Assembly (NCBI GenBank): GCA_008360955.1 | Contig: LUCM01007323.1 | Span: forward strand, 219,922 to 283,921 | From: Fasciolopsis buskii | Taxonomy: Eukaryota; Platyhelminthes; Trematoda; Plagiorchiida; Fasciolidae | Direction: 5' to 3' | Length of the DNA stretch: 64,000 nt | Shown: in pieces, positions 28,801 through 41,799 of the stretch | How the letters are laid out: each line of letters starts with the position of its first letter | Position numbering within the stretch: the first letter of the stretch is position 1 | The notes under the pieces: model-generated | The model's input: the letters and a program-made list of their open reading frames with translations, nothing else | The model's database searches: none | Told to the model about the DNA's origin: nothing | Translations under genes and position numbers: made by a program

Positions 28801-30611
28801 TGATTCTATGCGTCGTGACAGTTTATTTTAAACATTGTGACTGCTCCGATTCATGGTTGTTGGTCTTGCATCGAATACTTGTTCCGTTGTAACTATGATT
28901 CTGATTGAACGTCTTTTCGTTTTCCATGACATCGCAGTACAACGACGGTGATTGTGATGAATAATCCATATGCTTCCCTTGCACAATGGGCAAGGATCTC
29001 TTGAAACGTTTGTATAAGATTAATTTCGTCTCTTCCTAACAACAAGCATTAATTGTAAATGCCGAATGCCTATGGAAAACTAGGTTTGAGAGATGAAAAA
29101 CGGTGAAATGAGATAGCTTCTGACTACAACGGAACTGTTCCACTTCGTGCTTTTTATCTGTTGTTTACGCATGCTCAGTTCATTAATAAAGCGAAGTTGG
29201 TTAGACTGTTGTTAGCGGTCGATTGTTTTAGTCATATTCATTACGCTCCTCTAAAGGTGAAAAAGATTTGACGTTGATTGCTAATGCATGTTGACGTGTG
29301 GTTCATATCGGCTAAATTGTTCCAGCAGTCTTTCCCAATTATCCACCCCGAAAGAAACGAAAATGCCGAAGTCAAATAAAAATGAACAGACGGATAAAAT
29401 CCTAAAATACCATTAATATTTTGGTTTTATTGGAACAAATGGCCTTTTCGCAAATGCAGTTTGAGAATGGTTCATGTGGCTGCATCATAGCTGAGGAATT
29501 ATGGATATCAAAATGATTGAAGTGTCTGCGTCGATAACCAAGGGCACGTCGGCAGAAATCCACACATGCAATCAAGGCACCTAGCCCGAAATTATCTGAG
29601 ACGAGGTGCGCTGAATATTTAGGAATCTTTCCGGAAGTGATAAGAATCAATAGATGGTGCCTCGAACAATTCCAGCAGAAATCGCCCACCACATCTTGAC
29701 TCGACTGTGGTGACGGAGATGGGATCCGATATCCTGACTTTTACATGTGGTTTGGCGAAACTTTGCTCAATGAAATATTGACATTTTACCCAAACGTTAC
29801 ACAGTTTCTTGCCTGAACCTGGGGGACACAAAATTCCTTGAAGACCACCTATGCCATCAGTAGTGAAAGGCAACTGAGAATTCAAAGGCTTGGCTTTGGT
29901 GATATTTCTAATATTCGAACTATCTGATCTGCTTCGTGATTGACTGTTCCCGTCGGCCGGGGTTGGCTGACTTTATGCATCCTATGCTAAATACAGATTC
30001 CCCATGCTCCTGTCACTGAAGCATGATTACTTACGTTCCGTTTCAGGACTGCAGTTACATAATGTCAGTGCGTAGCTCTAAATTAGGTAAGCAGTTAAAG
30101 ATGACAAGGTAACTAAATGCAGATTTTAGCGTCAATGTTTTGAAACCTTCTGCTTCCGCTTCTTCAACTACCTTTGTACTGGTGTTCCTGTCATTGGTGT
30201 ATCCACTATTAGATTATATTTTGGTAACGACCCCGATAGTTAGTTTTGGCCTTTTACGTCAGACGCACCACCAGAGTCTTCTTGAGTGTCACGGATAAGA
30301 TCTATTTTACATTTTCCTACCGAGGAATTTAAAGATGGAGTCAAGAAAAAACTACTAACTTTTTTCCACCAAAAGCCTTAAATTAAACGCGCATCTTTTT
30401 CTCTAGACAACTATTTGGATCTTTGTGCAGTATTCATTTACTTGTAAATTAAGACAGCATCTAGTGAATCCAAAATGGCTTTGAACCTCCCTTTGTCTGA
30501 CGGTAGTTTTTTCTATTATCGGTAACTACGCGGTTGCCAGTGGAAGAACAGCAGCAATTTTCCTCACAGTTTTTAATGGTGAACTTCGTTAGAGCAAACA
30601 TTTACTCTTAC
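25839..30611. other. Long intergenic stretch, no gene recognised
   Basis: AT-rich, with many short open frames and no recognisable domain, exon pair or repeat family on either strand. Confidence 0.6.
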
Positions 30612-31172
30612 TTCATATGAATAAAACACACTTCAGCTCTGTCGATAAAGCGTATGACATGCGTTATGTGTCATCTCGGTTCATTGTTCTACTGCAGGAT
30701 TTACTTCTGTGCGCCCGGAAGCACACGACCGGTTTCAGGTATGCGAGCCCAGTATTCTTCTATCCAAACTTCCCTGTACAAATGCGCTGGTTTCCTAGTT
30801 GCTCACTAGAATCTCATTTGAATCGTTAGGGGCGTGAATGGATGATACGTCCATTTAAGAATCCATTCTTATGCGGAACATGCTACTTTCGGGCTTTCTG
30901 TGGCCTTTCTTAACGTTAGCCTCGCCTGATCGACGAAAATGCTCCCGTGAATCGCCTTATGATTCTTAAATCGAGTTATGATCCATTCACGCTTCTAGCG
31001 ATTCAAATGAGATTCTAGTGAGAAACTAAGAAACGAGCGCACTAGTATGGGGATGACTGGACAGAAGAATGCTGGGCACGCACACCCGAAGAGCGGTCTT
31101 AACCGCTAAACCGGTTGTGCTTCCGGGGAAGTTTTGTTCATCCATCCGTATACTAAACGTACTACTGAGAAT
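30612..31172. mobile_element. Fold-back (inverted-arm) repeat, copy 1
   Basis: Two long imperfect inverted arms enclose a short loop. The left arm is about 30715-30876 and the right arm about 30955-31126. The best-conserved block is CACTAGAATCTCATTTGAAT near 30799, with its complement at 31001-31020. The arms also share CCGGAAGCAC near their outer ends. Inside the right arm the minus strand reads GGTTTAGCGGTTAAGACCGC, which resembles a tRNA A box. A second copy with the same arm, loop and right flank is at 59751-60050. There is no transposase, so it is a non-autonomous element of unknown class. Confidence 0.65.
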
Positions 31173-34100
31173 AAAAATTGTTGTTTAGTTCTTGACATTT
31201 TTTCTAAGAATTTGGTCTATCTTTCAAACTGAAAGGTAGAAGAATAATTGCTGGATCAGGCTGCCATCCAACGTCAGTATAATATTCCGGTTTTTAGGGC
31301 ATTTCAGCGATTAGAAATCGTTTTACGTTGCAAAAAGAAAAAGATTTCAGTTTGCTTCATAATGTCTGAGTTTGTATCTAATTATATACATTTCCATCCT
31401 AGAAAAAGCATAAATCAAAAGTGTCGAAACGACAATCACAAGCCAAACCTTTAATGGTAACAACAACCAATTCCTGTGACATGACATTCGACTGTTGTGT
31501 GAAAAGAAAAAGAGACTACTACAAGCGCTTAAAATCCTGCTTCTTAAGCGTCCGTAATATTGAAGCATATAACTGATAACTTGTAATCAATACAGTAAGA
31601 ACAGGAGTAGCTGACGCAGAATATAAAGCAGATGCTAAGTTGTTCCGTAAGGAAGATTGCGGGAATAGTAGTAGTAAGTGGAACGGTAAAGTTTAGTCAA
31701 CAGATCGTCTGCAGCCTTCAATGTCACGCCATTACCGGAGTCGAGTTAGTAACATTACGCACCACTCGTCCATTATGGCGTCATTACTGAAATTTTTGGA
31801 TTGTCTTTGATTAGTAACTCATCATTCCTTCAGTTCCTACACCGCTAACAGTTATAGAAACTGTGTTCACTAAAGAGTCAGAAACCACTATCCTTTATAG
31901 TAGCATGTGTAATGTTGCTGAATGTTCATTTAGATGACATGTCAGCATCTGATGTTTTGGTTGGTTGGTTTAAAAGACACAATATCCTATTAGTCTGGTG
32001 GAACGATTTACTCGTGGATATATGCCTGGTGACTCCAGTGCTACGTTGGATATACGGTAATGTTGATTGGAGCTGCCTGATGTGGATGTTTTCTATTCCT
32101 TGACAGGTACAACGTCGGAGAGAAGCCGCTTTATTTCGGTCACAGCTGTTTTCTCAGATACCCAAAAAGTAACCGGTCGACGTATTACTGTACCGAGTTT
32201 CCCCACCGGAAGTCACTCGATTCCAGAAGAATGGCAGAAAGACAGAGTGTGGTCAATAACATTCCGTAGATTATGCTCTCGTAATCATGATCGGCACAGG
32301 CATGGGGCTTTCGGAGGTGAACAGAGGGATGAAATTTTTGACGCTGTCCAATAATTAGTTAGTTGTGTGTTGGTTTACAAATTTTCGTCAGGTTTTGCCA
32401 TCCGACCTAGTTTCGAATTATAACAATATAAAGGAACTACAGCCTAGTGGATTTTGTTCTAATGTGTTTTTCTTATAGTCCAGATCTTCTGTTATCACAG
32501 ATCGAGTTTTATTTCCAAGTTATTTTCTTGATCGGTATGTTGGTCGACAGTATGATGATTGCATTAGTCGTATGTTGACGTAATATACGCTGATCGAATA
32601 TCCACCAGACCGACCATCCTTGGAGTACGTATGCAGCAACCAAAATTTACCACACGGTGATTATCAGGTTGATGCGCGACAGGTACGAAAATATTCTACA
32701 CATTCACACGGGTCAAATTAGTCAAATTAGTCAAATTAGTCAGTCAGATTGGTTACAACATAACAGACAATTTTACTAAAAATCTTGTACGAATCGCTGA
32801 ATTTATATGAGTAGCTACGTTCAGTTTTACGGTCGGGCGGTAGAGTCTTGGCATGTTTCTTACATTTGCAAACCTTTTCCGTGCAGTTGAACTATGTCCA
32901 TGATCTGAATAGGATTACGAGCATTTTTTGAAACCACTAGGATTAGTTACATCCTTTTTTCATGCCGGCAGTTATAATCGGTTTGGCCAAATTTCTCTCT
33001 TACGCACTGATACACTCTTCTGTCGTTAGATTAAAAATTGCTTGCCTGCAGTCGCCTATTCAGTGAACCTGGGTTTACTCATTACCTTATCAGCAACCCA
33101 GTGACTTTCCAGATGCCTTGGAGGGCCGTCCAGATTCCCGACTAGAATGTGCACATGAATTTATGCTGAAACCAAGATATTACGCAAAACAGGGAATTTA
33201 CTGCAACAAAAATCCTTGACCTCCTAACACGTCCTCCCTAAATGACGTCAATTTGCTTTCCTCTCTTGAAGACCAAAATGCATCGTCTCCGCAGTTGTTC
33301 CTCGAATGCCTATGGTAACTTTTACACTCGACCCAAAATGCATCTTCTTCAAAGTAAGTTCCGCAGTTTTGTCGTCAGCAATCGAGATATAACAACCTCA
33401 CCGATCGACCTTACTGACGTACATTAACGTCCGGTGGACAACACAAGCACACACATCTATTAATCCATTACAGGTGCAGTTCATTTTTACCCGTTCGTTC
33501 ACCTACCCTTCATTCATATTTTCCTCAAGTCTCATTGAACCAATGTATTGGGTAAACAAGCATAATCTTGCTGTTTCATCCCACTGGCCTACTCGGTCTA
33601 AGTCGACATCCATAAGAGCTCACGAACACAGATACCACCAGTGCCTCTCTCTGCTGATCCGGAGTTACAAACCAATCCAAATACAGAACTCACTCGAGGG
33701 TGATCCTGTTTGGCCAATACCATACTCACGCACATGCACACAAATACACAGATCCCTTAATACACAGACACCGTGCCCTTACAATCTCCTCCAGTCGATT
33801 TCGTGCTTCCTTCTATACACTCATTTGCTTCCAGTTCACATAAGTAAGCCACATTCAGTCCGTTGCGGGGACACCCTCTGAACGCGACTCAGATTTGGGT
33901 ACATTTAGTTGTAGTTTTTTGTATTCACTTTATTCACACTCATTAAATACAGTGCCGTTATTCGACCAACAAAGTCTTTTTACCGTTCATCTGCTATTGG
34001 TCGAGAATCTAAATCAACCCCCCTAAGTCAAACCACTAAGAAAATCTTTAAGGCGGCCGGAAGCAAAATCATTCGTGTTGGATTAACGAAGGACTGTCAA

Positions 34101-34864
34101 CAATGATGATTTGCGCACTGATTTATGCCAACCTGGTCTACCGAAGTTATGCAGTCATTATCAAAACTGTCAGCGACTTTGACGAATTCTGATTTCGCAT
34201 TTATTGCTGTTTCCACGTCTCTGGAGAACAAAAAGAATAAAGCCGATAAACTACACCATGCTGCGCCAGAAATATGTACTATAGGTAAACATTTCGATTC
34301 GAATTGCACTGAATCAACCAACCTAGTTTGAAACCGACGAAATGTGAGCATATTAACAGAACATTGCTCAGTTTCGTGATGAGAAAAATAATATGAGGTT
34401 TGAATACCGACGTGACTCGACAAAAACGACCACTGTTCAATCTAGGTAGGGATTAGGGATAATTCAACTGACGGTCGTCGGTCACACTCGCAATATATTT
34501 GACCGAGTAGTAAAAGTTATTATGTCATTAATCAATCGGAAATCCAACCAGATCACATACTAGCAGAAGCAAGTATTAAATTAAGTTCCATGAAACAAGA
34601 ATGTTAAGGAGTGAGAGAGATGGCGGATCAGAACAACGGAGCTCAGACTTGATTCATTGAGCTGGTACAGTTTAAATGTTTACTAAGGTGCGGAGTAGAC
34701 ATCTGAATGGCCAGCTGGCGGTTAATCAAAACGACTAATTGCTATCGAACGTTTGAGACATGGTTCATGTTAAATGAGATTAACGGAAAGCCCTTCAAAA
34801 GGTAAAAAATGCATTTGTTATGCATTTGCTTGTTTTCTTATTTATGCCTTGTCGCAGACAAGAG
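31173..34864. other. Intergenic, no gene recognised
   Basis: Contains three tandem copies of GTCAAATTA at 32712-32738 followed by GTCAGTCAG. An open frame at 33474-33881 is pyrimidine-rich low-complexity sequence. No exon is supported. Confidence 0.6.
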
Positions 34865-35015
34865 GACCGGCCGTGGTCAAACGGATAAGGCATGAAGGTA
34901 GAAAGTTCGAATCCTCCCACCGCACCCCCTGTTGGCAGAGGCCTTCTTCTTGAAAATGATGTACGCTATTACCCCGGCAATAAAAGAAGTAAACGAGGAA
35001 AGATAAAAAGATTCA
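34865..35015 (+). repeat. tRNA-derived SINE, copy 2
   Basis: CCGTGGTCAAACGGATAAGG is an A box and AGTTCGAATCCTCCCACCGC a B box, correctly spaced. The body TGTTGGCAGAGGCC and TTGAAAATGATGTACG matches the copy at 53243. The tail is A-rich, with AATAAAAGAAG. Confidence 0.75.
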
Positions 35016-38000
35016 GTCCTTATCATATGGAAACCATTTTCACTTTCTTATCCACAGATTACACAGATCTGTAGGATTACTAAACTCGTGACTGTACTCA
35101 AGCGCTATAGAGCGAATAAAGATTAAGATATGGTTCGGACATTCATAAACAGTTAGAAAAGAAACTAGGCTAGTGTCTCAAAGCGCAATAGCTACAGCAT
35201 GTGGCCTGAAGGCATTGCAAGCGTGCCAGTTTTTTTTTTTGGGGGGGGGCGGTGTCGGAAATATTTGTTGCCGTTGCACTTCCCGTCCCACGTTATTTTT
35301 CGCCGCTTGCACAAAATTCGGAACAAAAAGCCTCCTCACTTTAGAGTAAAAATGGGTTACTAGAACAAGTATGTCTGTCTGAATGATGAAAATCAATGGG
35401 TGCCCGGGGATGTTCTCCTATGGAAGTGCACGTTGGTAATATATATACATAGATCTAGTGATTATTTGAGCTTCAAGCTCAAATAAATAACCGAAAATAA
35501 TTTAACCATATCCAGAAGACAGTTCGGGAGTGTACAAACTGTTGTGCAAAAATAGGTCAGCAAATATGTGGGACCTACTTAACCGAGGACCAGGTCAGCA
35601 TGAACCGCACACGTGAAAGGAAGGTACTTTTGGAAGATTTAGACAAAGAACAAAATCTTAGTTTTCAACAGGTACATTGGGTGGTTGGATAGGAGAAAAA
35701 AGGATGGATAGAAGAAACAGTAATAAAATATTCCGAAAGCTTGTTATCTGTGCTCATGATGGTCAATACAACATCACGGAATCTGTTAAATCCGTCGAAG
35801 ACTGGACGGGGTTTTTCAATGACAGATAGTTAGTGGATTGTACCATCCTACTGGCTTGTGATAACGAAACGTAATAATTGGTAGTCCAACTACGCAATAG
35901 TCGGCTTGTCTACACCTTTTCGATGTCACTTAATGGGTGTTTGATGAGATCCAGTTCCGTTGGCGCCAATTTTCTTTAGCCAGATTCACTGACATTACTC
36001 GTCAGGCTTTCGGTGTGACTTTCGTCTGGTTAAGATTTCAACATCTACCATTGGATACAAGCAACAATACAGTTAATCACTGCAAACATACAAGTTTGTT
36101 TTCTTTAAGAACATGCCCACAGTCACAATCACTCCGGCGACAGGCCAATGGCCACTATGGTCTTATACAGCCTACAACTTTAGTGATCCGACAGTTTTCG
36201 TAAGAAACAATGGGAAATTATAGGATCAAGGTTAATCTGATGGTTAGGCAAGGGGAACTGGTTGCGGGATTAGGACTGATTAAGAGACAGACTTCGTGGT
36301 ACAGATTTAGGAGGCAGAGTATCTTATTCCCTCGCTCCGCAGCGGCTAAATTTACGATTTTATAATTGTATTAATAAGGCACACAAAAAATAGCTAGTTT
36401 GCCATGTTCTGTCCACTTTTTATGCTTACGTCTTCAAAAGTTTTTTAAAGTTTTCCCCTGAACGACGGATTAATTATTCCCCATGACTCCTCCGACTGTT
36501 CGGAATTGGTATTCACCGTTGGTCACATCAATTTCACTAAAGACCCTTATTCTCCTAGCACTGTTCTGCACGGAGTCGAGTAAGTTGGATAGATTGGGTA
36601 TCTTTATTCTCCCATCTTCGCCGGTTCTCTCATTTCGTCCACTGTGTTCAAACAATGGAGATTCTGAAGCTCAAGTAGCTGTGATACCTTTAGTGTTTTC
36701 TTTATTTGTCACTGCATCTTACCAGACGTAATCGACGAGGATGTAAAATTTGCTAAATTATTAAATATCAGCTTCCGAGTCGAGTAGTTGAGTTCTCAAA
36801 CGCGCACGTCCTGTCCAACTAGTTTTCCGTCAACGATGACGATGACGACGACGGCAACAACGGCAACGTCTCCTACACATTATCACTTGTATGAAACTTG
36901 CAAGAACAATCTGTGACGGTCCCTCCGACGGCCTACACCGTGACTTTTCCAAATTTCTCCCCGACCCCTGAATTTGATCGGTTATTCTCATTTTTGATTG
37001 AAAATTACACTCTACACACCACCCTTCGCGTTTATTCTCCGCCACGCACTGATTAATCGAGACCTGGTGAGTTCAGAAACGCGACCAATCTTTTTGAATT
37101 CACGTTACAGTAATGCCTGTAAGTTGTTGCAACTATCGTTACTAGGGCCCTATGAACAGCAAAACATTTTTAATGCCAAACTGTCAGCTTACCTATTCAA
37201 AAGCCGAGAATCGCAATGCAGTATCTCATGGGGTCAATCATGTTCTAATAGGTACATGTAGGGGATATGCTGGTTCCATGGTGGCATCACCAACTGGGAA
37301 ATGTTGTCGTATGGACAATAAAACGAATGTACAAGACTCCAAAACGTATGCACATTGTAATGTGATTGACATCATGAGATTATTTGCAATGCGGCTGAAA
37401 AACATCCTGTAGTGAGCTGTCTTTGTTGCCAGGGTGATTCTACTGATCAATTTTGGACTCAGTCAAACATGGCACAGATGGTAGTTACAAATTTTGCATT
37501 TATATAAACATTAACTTGAGTAAAGTTGCCGAAAAACGAAGTTTTCCGCTTGCATTGTCATCTCTGCACAGGAACCAATCAGATCATTCATTAAGATAGA
37601 AACAACCCCTGACAACGCCATTAGTCCCCAACTAGGTCCAGCAGTAGACCGGCATCCAGCAACCTTAGATTTCTTTCGCTTGACAGCCCAAGTTAACCGG
37701 CTAGGGCAGAGTAGGCGATTTAATAGGCTCAACACTTGTCACATAAAACAAACACTAAAACGCTCTCATAATTCGATAATATTCAACGGCGGATCGCACA
37801 GTAGAAAAGTAATGTCAATTTTTCAGCCATTAGTTAATCTACTAGCTGAGGTAAGAAGCTGATGCTACAAAAACGGACAGCTTAAATAGAGGACAACTGG
37901 AACTCAGTGAATCAGGTGCAGCTACCCGAAATTCTGAATAACTGTGTAATCAAAATTCCAGTATCAAAAATTGCATCCAGGAAAACTATCAAAAAGCAGG

Positions 38001-38108
38001 GATTAACACCAAAATAAGCCATGGACTACTGCATGGGAATAAGCATCTCGAAAGAGATTCCTTGATTCCATGATTGAATGTGTTGATTCTACTTGCAAAC
38101 CTTGTGAT
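35016..38108. other. Intergenic; homopolymers, palindrome, short GAC repeat
   Basis: T11 followed by G9 lies at 35230-35249, a near-perfect palindrome at 35462-35486, and a GATGAC/GACGGCAAC simple repeat at 36835-36868. A minus-strand open frame at 36470-36655 contains VFSEIDVTNG, faintly like a Ty3/gypsy RT palm, but it is too short to call. Confidence 0.6.
35462..35486. repeat. Palindrome with 12-bp arms and 1-base centre
   Basis: TTATTTGAGCTT and its exact complement flank a single C. Function unknown. Confidence 0.85.
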
Positions 38109-38323
38109 AAACTACACGGCAGCTTCCCTGTTGATCATCAAAACAAGTCAGTCAGGAACAAAAGGACACAAGAACATGAAGGTTAATCATGCCCCAAGTG
38201 GCACTGGTCTGAACATATTTCACGGGTCAGAATACTTCGTATTTCGCAAATAAACACATGATTAGTAAATAAACTAGAACGTGTTTTCCAATTGCCATGG
38301 TATTTCGTTATACTCAGTTTCGT
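38109..38323 (+). repeat. Left inverted arm
   Basis: A 215-bp arm. Its reverse complement is at 39267-39481 with one mismatch. Confidence 0.95.
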
Positions 38324-38419
38324 TGTGAGGGATGTATTGTCCATCCGCAGCAGTGCATTATTTATATCAGTTGCATTCCTATTTCCAGTACGAGCACTGC
38401 AGTTTTCAACAAAGCTTCC

Positions 38420-39210
38420 TATGAATGAACGGTTGGCTAAACATGCTGGTGCATCCCATCTTGAAGAGTGAATTGAAGAGTTCGAGTGCTGATGCAGTGT
38501 CCAAAGGGACTAGTAAAGAAAATCTGTTGACTCTTTACTTCACTGCTGGTGGCCGTTCACTTCCTTTGATTGAGAATTTGGCATTCTCAAAATCTCTGCA
38601 TCGGTGCCGTTTGAAGAGCTGAAGACACCATTGCCCAATCATATGGTTCCAGTGAATTTGAAATATAGTGAAAGTACAAAATTCTACTGATTCTAATAAG
38701 AAACTTCAGGAACTCATTCTGACTTTGCATGTTTGTCATATTCTGAAGTTATGCCGTTAACCTAAGTGGAATACTGCAGGTCTTAAAGATGAGGTTGCGA
38801 AACATAATGCCATTCAAGTGCTAACCCTAAGACTGTTGGTCGACTGCAGTCAGCTTCAGCACATGACTGTCGAGCTCCGTAGTGGATTGCGACATCGATT
38901 CATATTCAATACGGGAAGTTGCTAATCGCTCATTCCCGACAGCGGCCTTGAGTGATCCAGCCAACAGTTCCTGTTGAGCCATTTACTGTGCACTCCCATG
39001 GTGTCAAGGCTCACCGCCTCACGCGGCTTGGTGAAGTGCTTATTCCCTTGCGACTGACGAGCGAATGTGTCCGTCCGCTTTTCGGTCTCGGTTCAAAACC
39101 CAACTACTTATGGCGGATCGCCCTGTGTTCTCTGGGTCACCAGAATTCACTTCGGGCCATGTCAGTTGCTATCTTGGAACAAAAGGGTTCACTCAATTTT
39201 CAGAAATAAA
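38420..39210 (+). pseudogene. Possible Ty3/gypsy-like Gag-protease remnant inside the inverted arms
   Basis: Weak call. One frame near 38480-38720 reads LLHCWWPF, then FEELKTPLPNHMVPVNLKYS, reminiscent of the Gag of CsRn1/mag-like gypsy elements from flukes. A second frame, open at 38952-39209, contains HRLTRLGEVLIPLRL, which could be a decayed protease. Stops are frequent, and neither a zinc knuckle nor a clear active site is seen. The similarity is from memory of the family and should be treated as a hint only. Confidence 0.3.
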
Positions 39211-39266
39211 GACGGCGTGAAAACGCCAGAAGTTGGTGATGGTCCGGAATGACCCAGACACAAACT

Positions 39267-39481
39267 ACGAAACTGATTATAACGAAATACCATGGCAATT
39301 GGAAAACACGTTCTAGTTTATTTACTAATCATGTGTTTATTTGCGAAATACGAAGTATTCTGACCCGTGAAATATGTTCAGACCAGTGCCACTTGGGGCA
39401 TGATTAACCTTCATGTTCTTGTGTCCTTTTGTTCCTGACTGACTTGTTTTGATGATCAACAGGGAAGCTGCCGTGTAGTTT
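39267..39481 (-). repeat. Right inverted arm
   Basis: A 215-bp arm, the reverse complement of 38109-38323 with one mismatch. Confidence 0.95.
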
Positions 39482-41673
39482 GGCATACGGTTTGTGTACG
39501 TAGGTTCACGGCAGACACGATTTCACCGCGATAATAGGTAGTACACAGAATCATCTATAAGTGTTGCTTTCATTTTAGCATTCATTCGTCGTAATTGGAA
39601 CTCTTGAGGTGTGCATCATGCCTACCATGTAACGGAGGACGCTTAGGTTGACAAGGTGATTTCATGAGTTTTTATTCTAATGAACACTTCCTCCGTAATG
39701 AAAGGGGTGAGTTTTCATAATGGCTTCTTCTGTCTCTGACAAAGGTATGAACGTTCATTGTAAAGTTAAATTTGAAATTTCACACTGTGGACAATATCAA
39801 GTTTTCGCGGGTGGGATCTAGACTGAAAATTTCCAAATTAAGCCATTCGATTCCTTGCCTAAATGGTAGACAATTAAACAATCAATCTCGATTTATTCTA
39901 AACCGTTAAGAGTTGGAGTATAGGACGCATAAAACTGGGTGCCTGGGGCAACCCGAAAAGCATCCGATCATAAGTGGGGAAGCAGGCATTTGAAATGCAC
40001 AAAAAGGTTTTACTTAGTATTCCTCATTGGCAATATTTGAATGTTACACTGATGCCTTCGTTTAGAGCTTGTGACGAAAATGTTCGTCAGCGTGTAAATG
40101 TTCTATGACAATAAAAGTGATCTCACGACAAACTGACCGGTTTGTGGTCCAAAGATTCGGGAAAATTCGCAGCTGCCGAGCTTCGTTTTTCACAATATCA
40201 ATTGCAAAATAAGACTAATGGGTGAAATGTGGTATTTTAGTCAAAATGGTTGGCTCCACCATTTAATGAAAATCGGGCCCCTGGTACAAGTAAAAGTTTC
40301 CCAGTTGTTAATTTACCCAAGTTTACCTGTTACCGCATTTAGTTTTCTGTAAGCTACGAGCAGATCAATCCACCTGACACTCAAGACGACAACAAAGAAA
40401 CACAGGGAAAACTCATACAACTTACCAAACGGTTGATGATTGTTTGTGGTAGACTTCGGCAAACATTTAAATTCACTGATACTTGGTCAGAAGGCTAGCA
40501 ACATTCGTGACTGCCGCATTGACGTTTGTGTAAAACTTCCTAGGTTTGATTCTGTCTGGTAGCCTTACCTCTTTTCACCTCGACTCACTTTTGTTCAAAT
40601 TCCACTTCTCTACCCCTTTCGTAAGCCTCCCTCAGAAATGTATTCTCATCCAAATCCTCGGCTAAATACATCTCGAGTTTCCTTACGCATATTTTTGAGC
40701 TCAGTTAGGCATATGAGTTTGAAACAGGGAGACGAGCGCGCATTAAATTCCGAACCAAACCCCTGCCATGAAATTCAATTATGTTCAACTTCTGACTGGA
40801 AGCAGTAAGCCATCGATACCTCCAACGAATCGAATGCTACTAGAGTCGTTTATCGTATGCATGCACATTGATATCCAGCCAGAAAGATGTATAACCTACG
40901 GAAAAAGGAAGGTGCTAATTATTTCGGGTGTCATGGGTGACTTGCACCGTTTTTGCCCCGTTCTCGTAAGACACTAAGGAGATCAAAAGGTAATCGCAAA
41001 AATAGTGTACACGTATAAGTATATATGCAAGTGTATATTATCTATATGCAAATTGATCGAGTGAGTACAACGAAGCGAAAATCCGTTGCAGTATGGATGA
41101 TCCAGTGTCGTTCTTGGTGTAGAGTGATTTCAAGAAAACGAAAAATGTTCAGAAGAATTCAAATGTGCAATCACGACCCTATTTACGAAAGAATGGAATG
41201 GAAGAAAGTTCAACGGAATTCCATGCAGCTGAGATCATGATCCGTTAGCGCTGAAATGTTATTATGAGTGAAAAGTAGTTTGGCAAGAAGACAACACTAA
41301 TCAAATATATCTAAGTTGGGGGAACGAGCGCGACGAGTCAGAGTTGACGCAAGTGCTCCAGATTTGGAGAAGTCAAAGTCCCCGAAAATGCATTCGTTTT
41401 AATCATTCGATTGCTCATCACCGTTGCACTGTTTGTTGGTCTTCAGCAGTGCCCGCGGTCAGTCGAGAGCTTGGGTACATATCAGTCTGTAAAACGAATG
41501 AACAGTTTAAGAAAACAGTGCCTTATTGGCCGGAACGCTTCAAGTATTGAGCCTCAGAATTACGACCGAAAATACGACAGTCAACAAGCCAAAACACAGA
41601 ATATTACTTGGAAAATTGTTCCCTAAGAAAGCTTTGAAATCATCGAACAGAAATGGACTAAATCCATTCGACA
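39482..41673. other. Intergenic, no gene recognised
   Basis: AT-rich sequence without recognisable exon or repeat. A 149-codon open frame beginning at 41526 overlaps the repeat below and has no known motif. Confidence 0.55.
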
Positions 41674-41799
41674 TACCCCAAACTTGTCCACATGAGCCAC
41701 ACGCTGTGCCAAGGCTTGACGGAGACGATTATTTCGAAGACTCATCCATCCAAGCGATGCGGCTGGAGTACCCAAATAGATGGTCCATCGAATTAATTC
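41674..41799 (+). repeat. Unclassified repeat, copy B (partner at 18071)
   Basis: 126 bp from TACCCCAAACTTG to GATGGTCCATCGAATT-AATTC, collinear with 18071-18197. See the partner entry. It lies within an open frame of 149 codons, but the two copies do not share a reading frame. Confidence 0.6.

Larger units (their letters stand above)
38109..39481. mobile_element. Element bounded by 215-bp inverted arms
   Basis: The left arm 38109-38323 and right arm 39267-39481 are reverse complements over exactly 215 bp. I count one mismatch, TATACTCAG against TATAATCAG. The outer ends read AAACTACACGGCAG. No clear target-site duplication is present: the left flank is CTTGTGAT and the right flank GGCATACG. 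The 943-bp interior carries no transposase. Its plus strand gives a broken reading faintly like Gag and protease of a fluke Ty3/gypsy element. The size and arms suggest a non-autonomous fold-back DNA element or a recent inverted duplication. Confidence 0.8.

Noticed and set aside
33474..33881. 135-codon open frame, and a similar one at 63270-63692
   Set aside because: Pyrimidine-rich, Ser/His/Pro/Leu-rich translation typical of low-complexity DNA.
36470..36655. VFSEIDVTNG on the minus strand, resembling a Ty3/gypsy RT palm
   Set aside because: Only one short phrase, with no flanking RT motifs in any frame.
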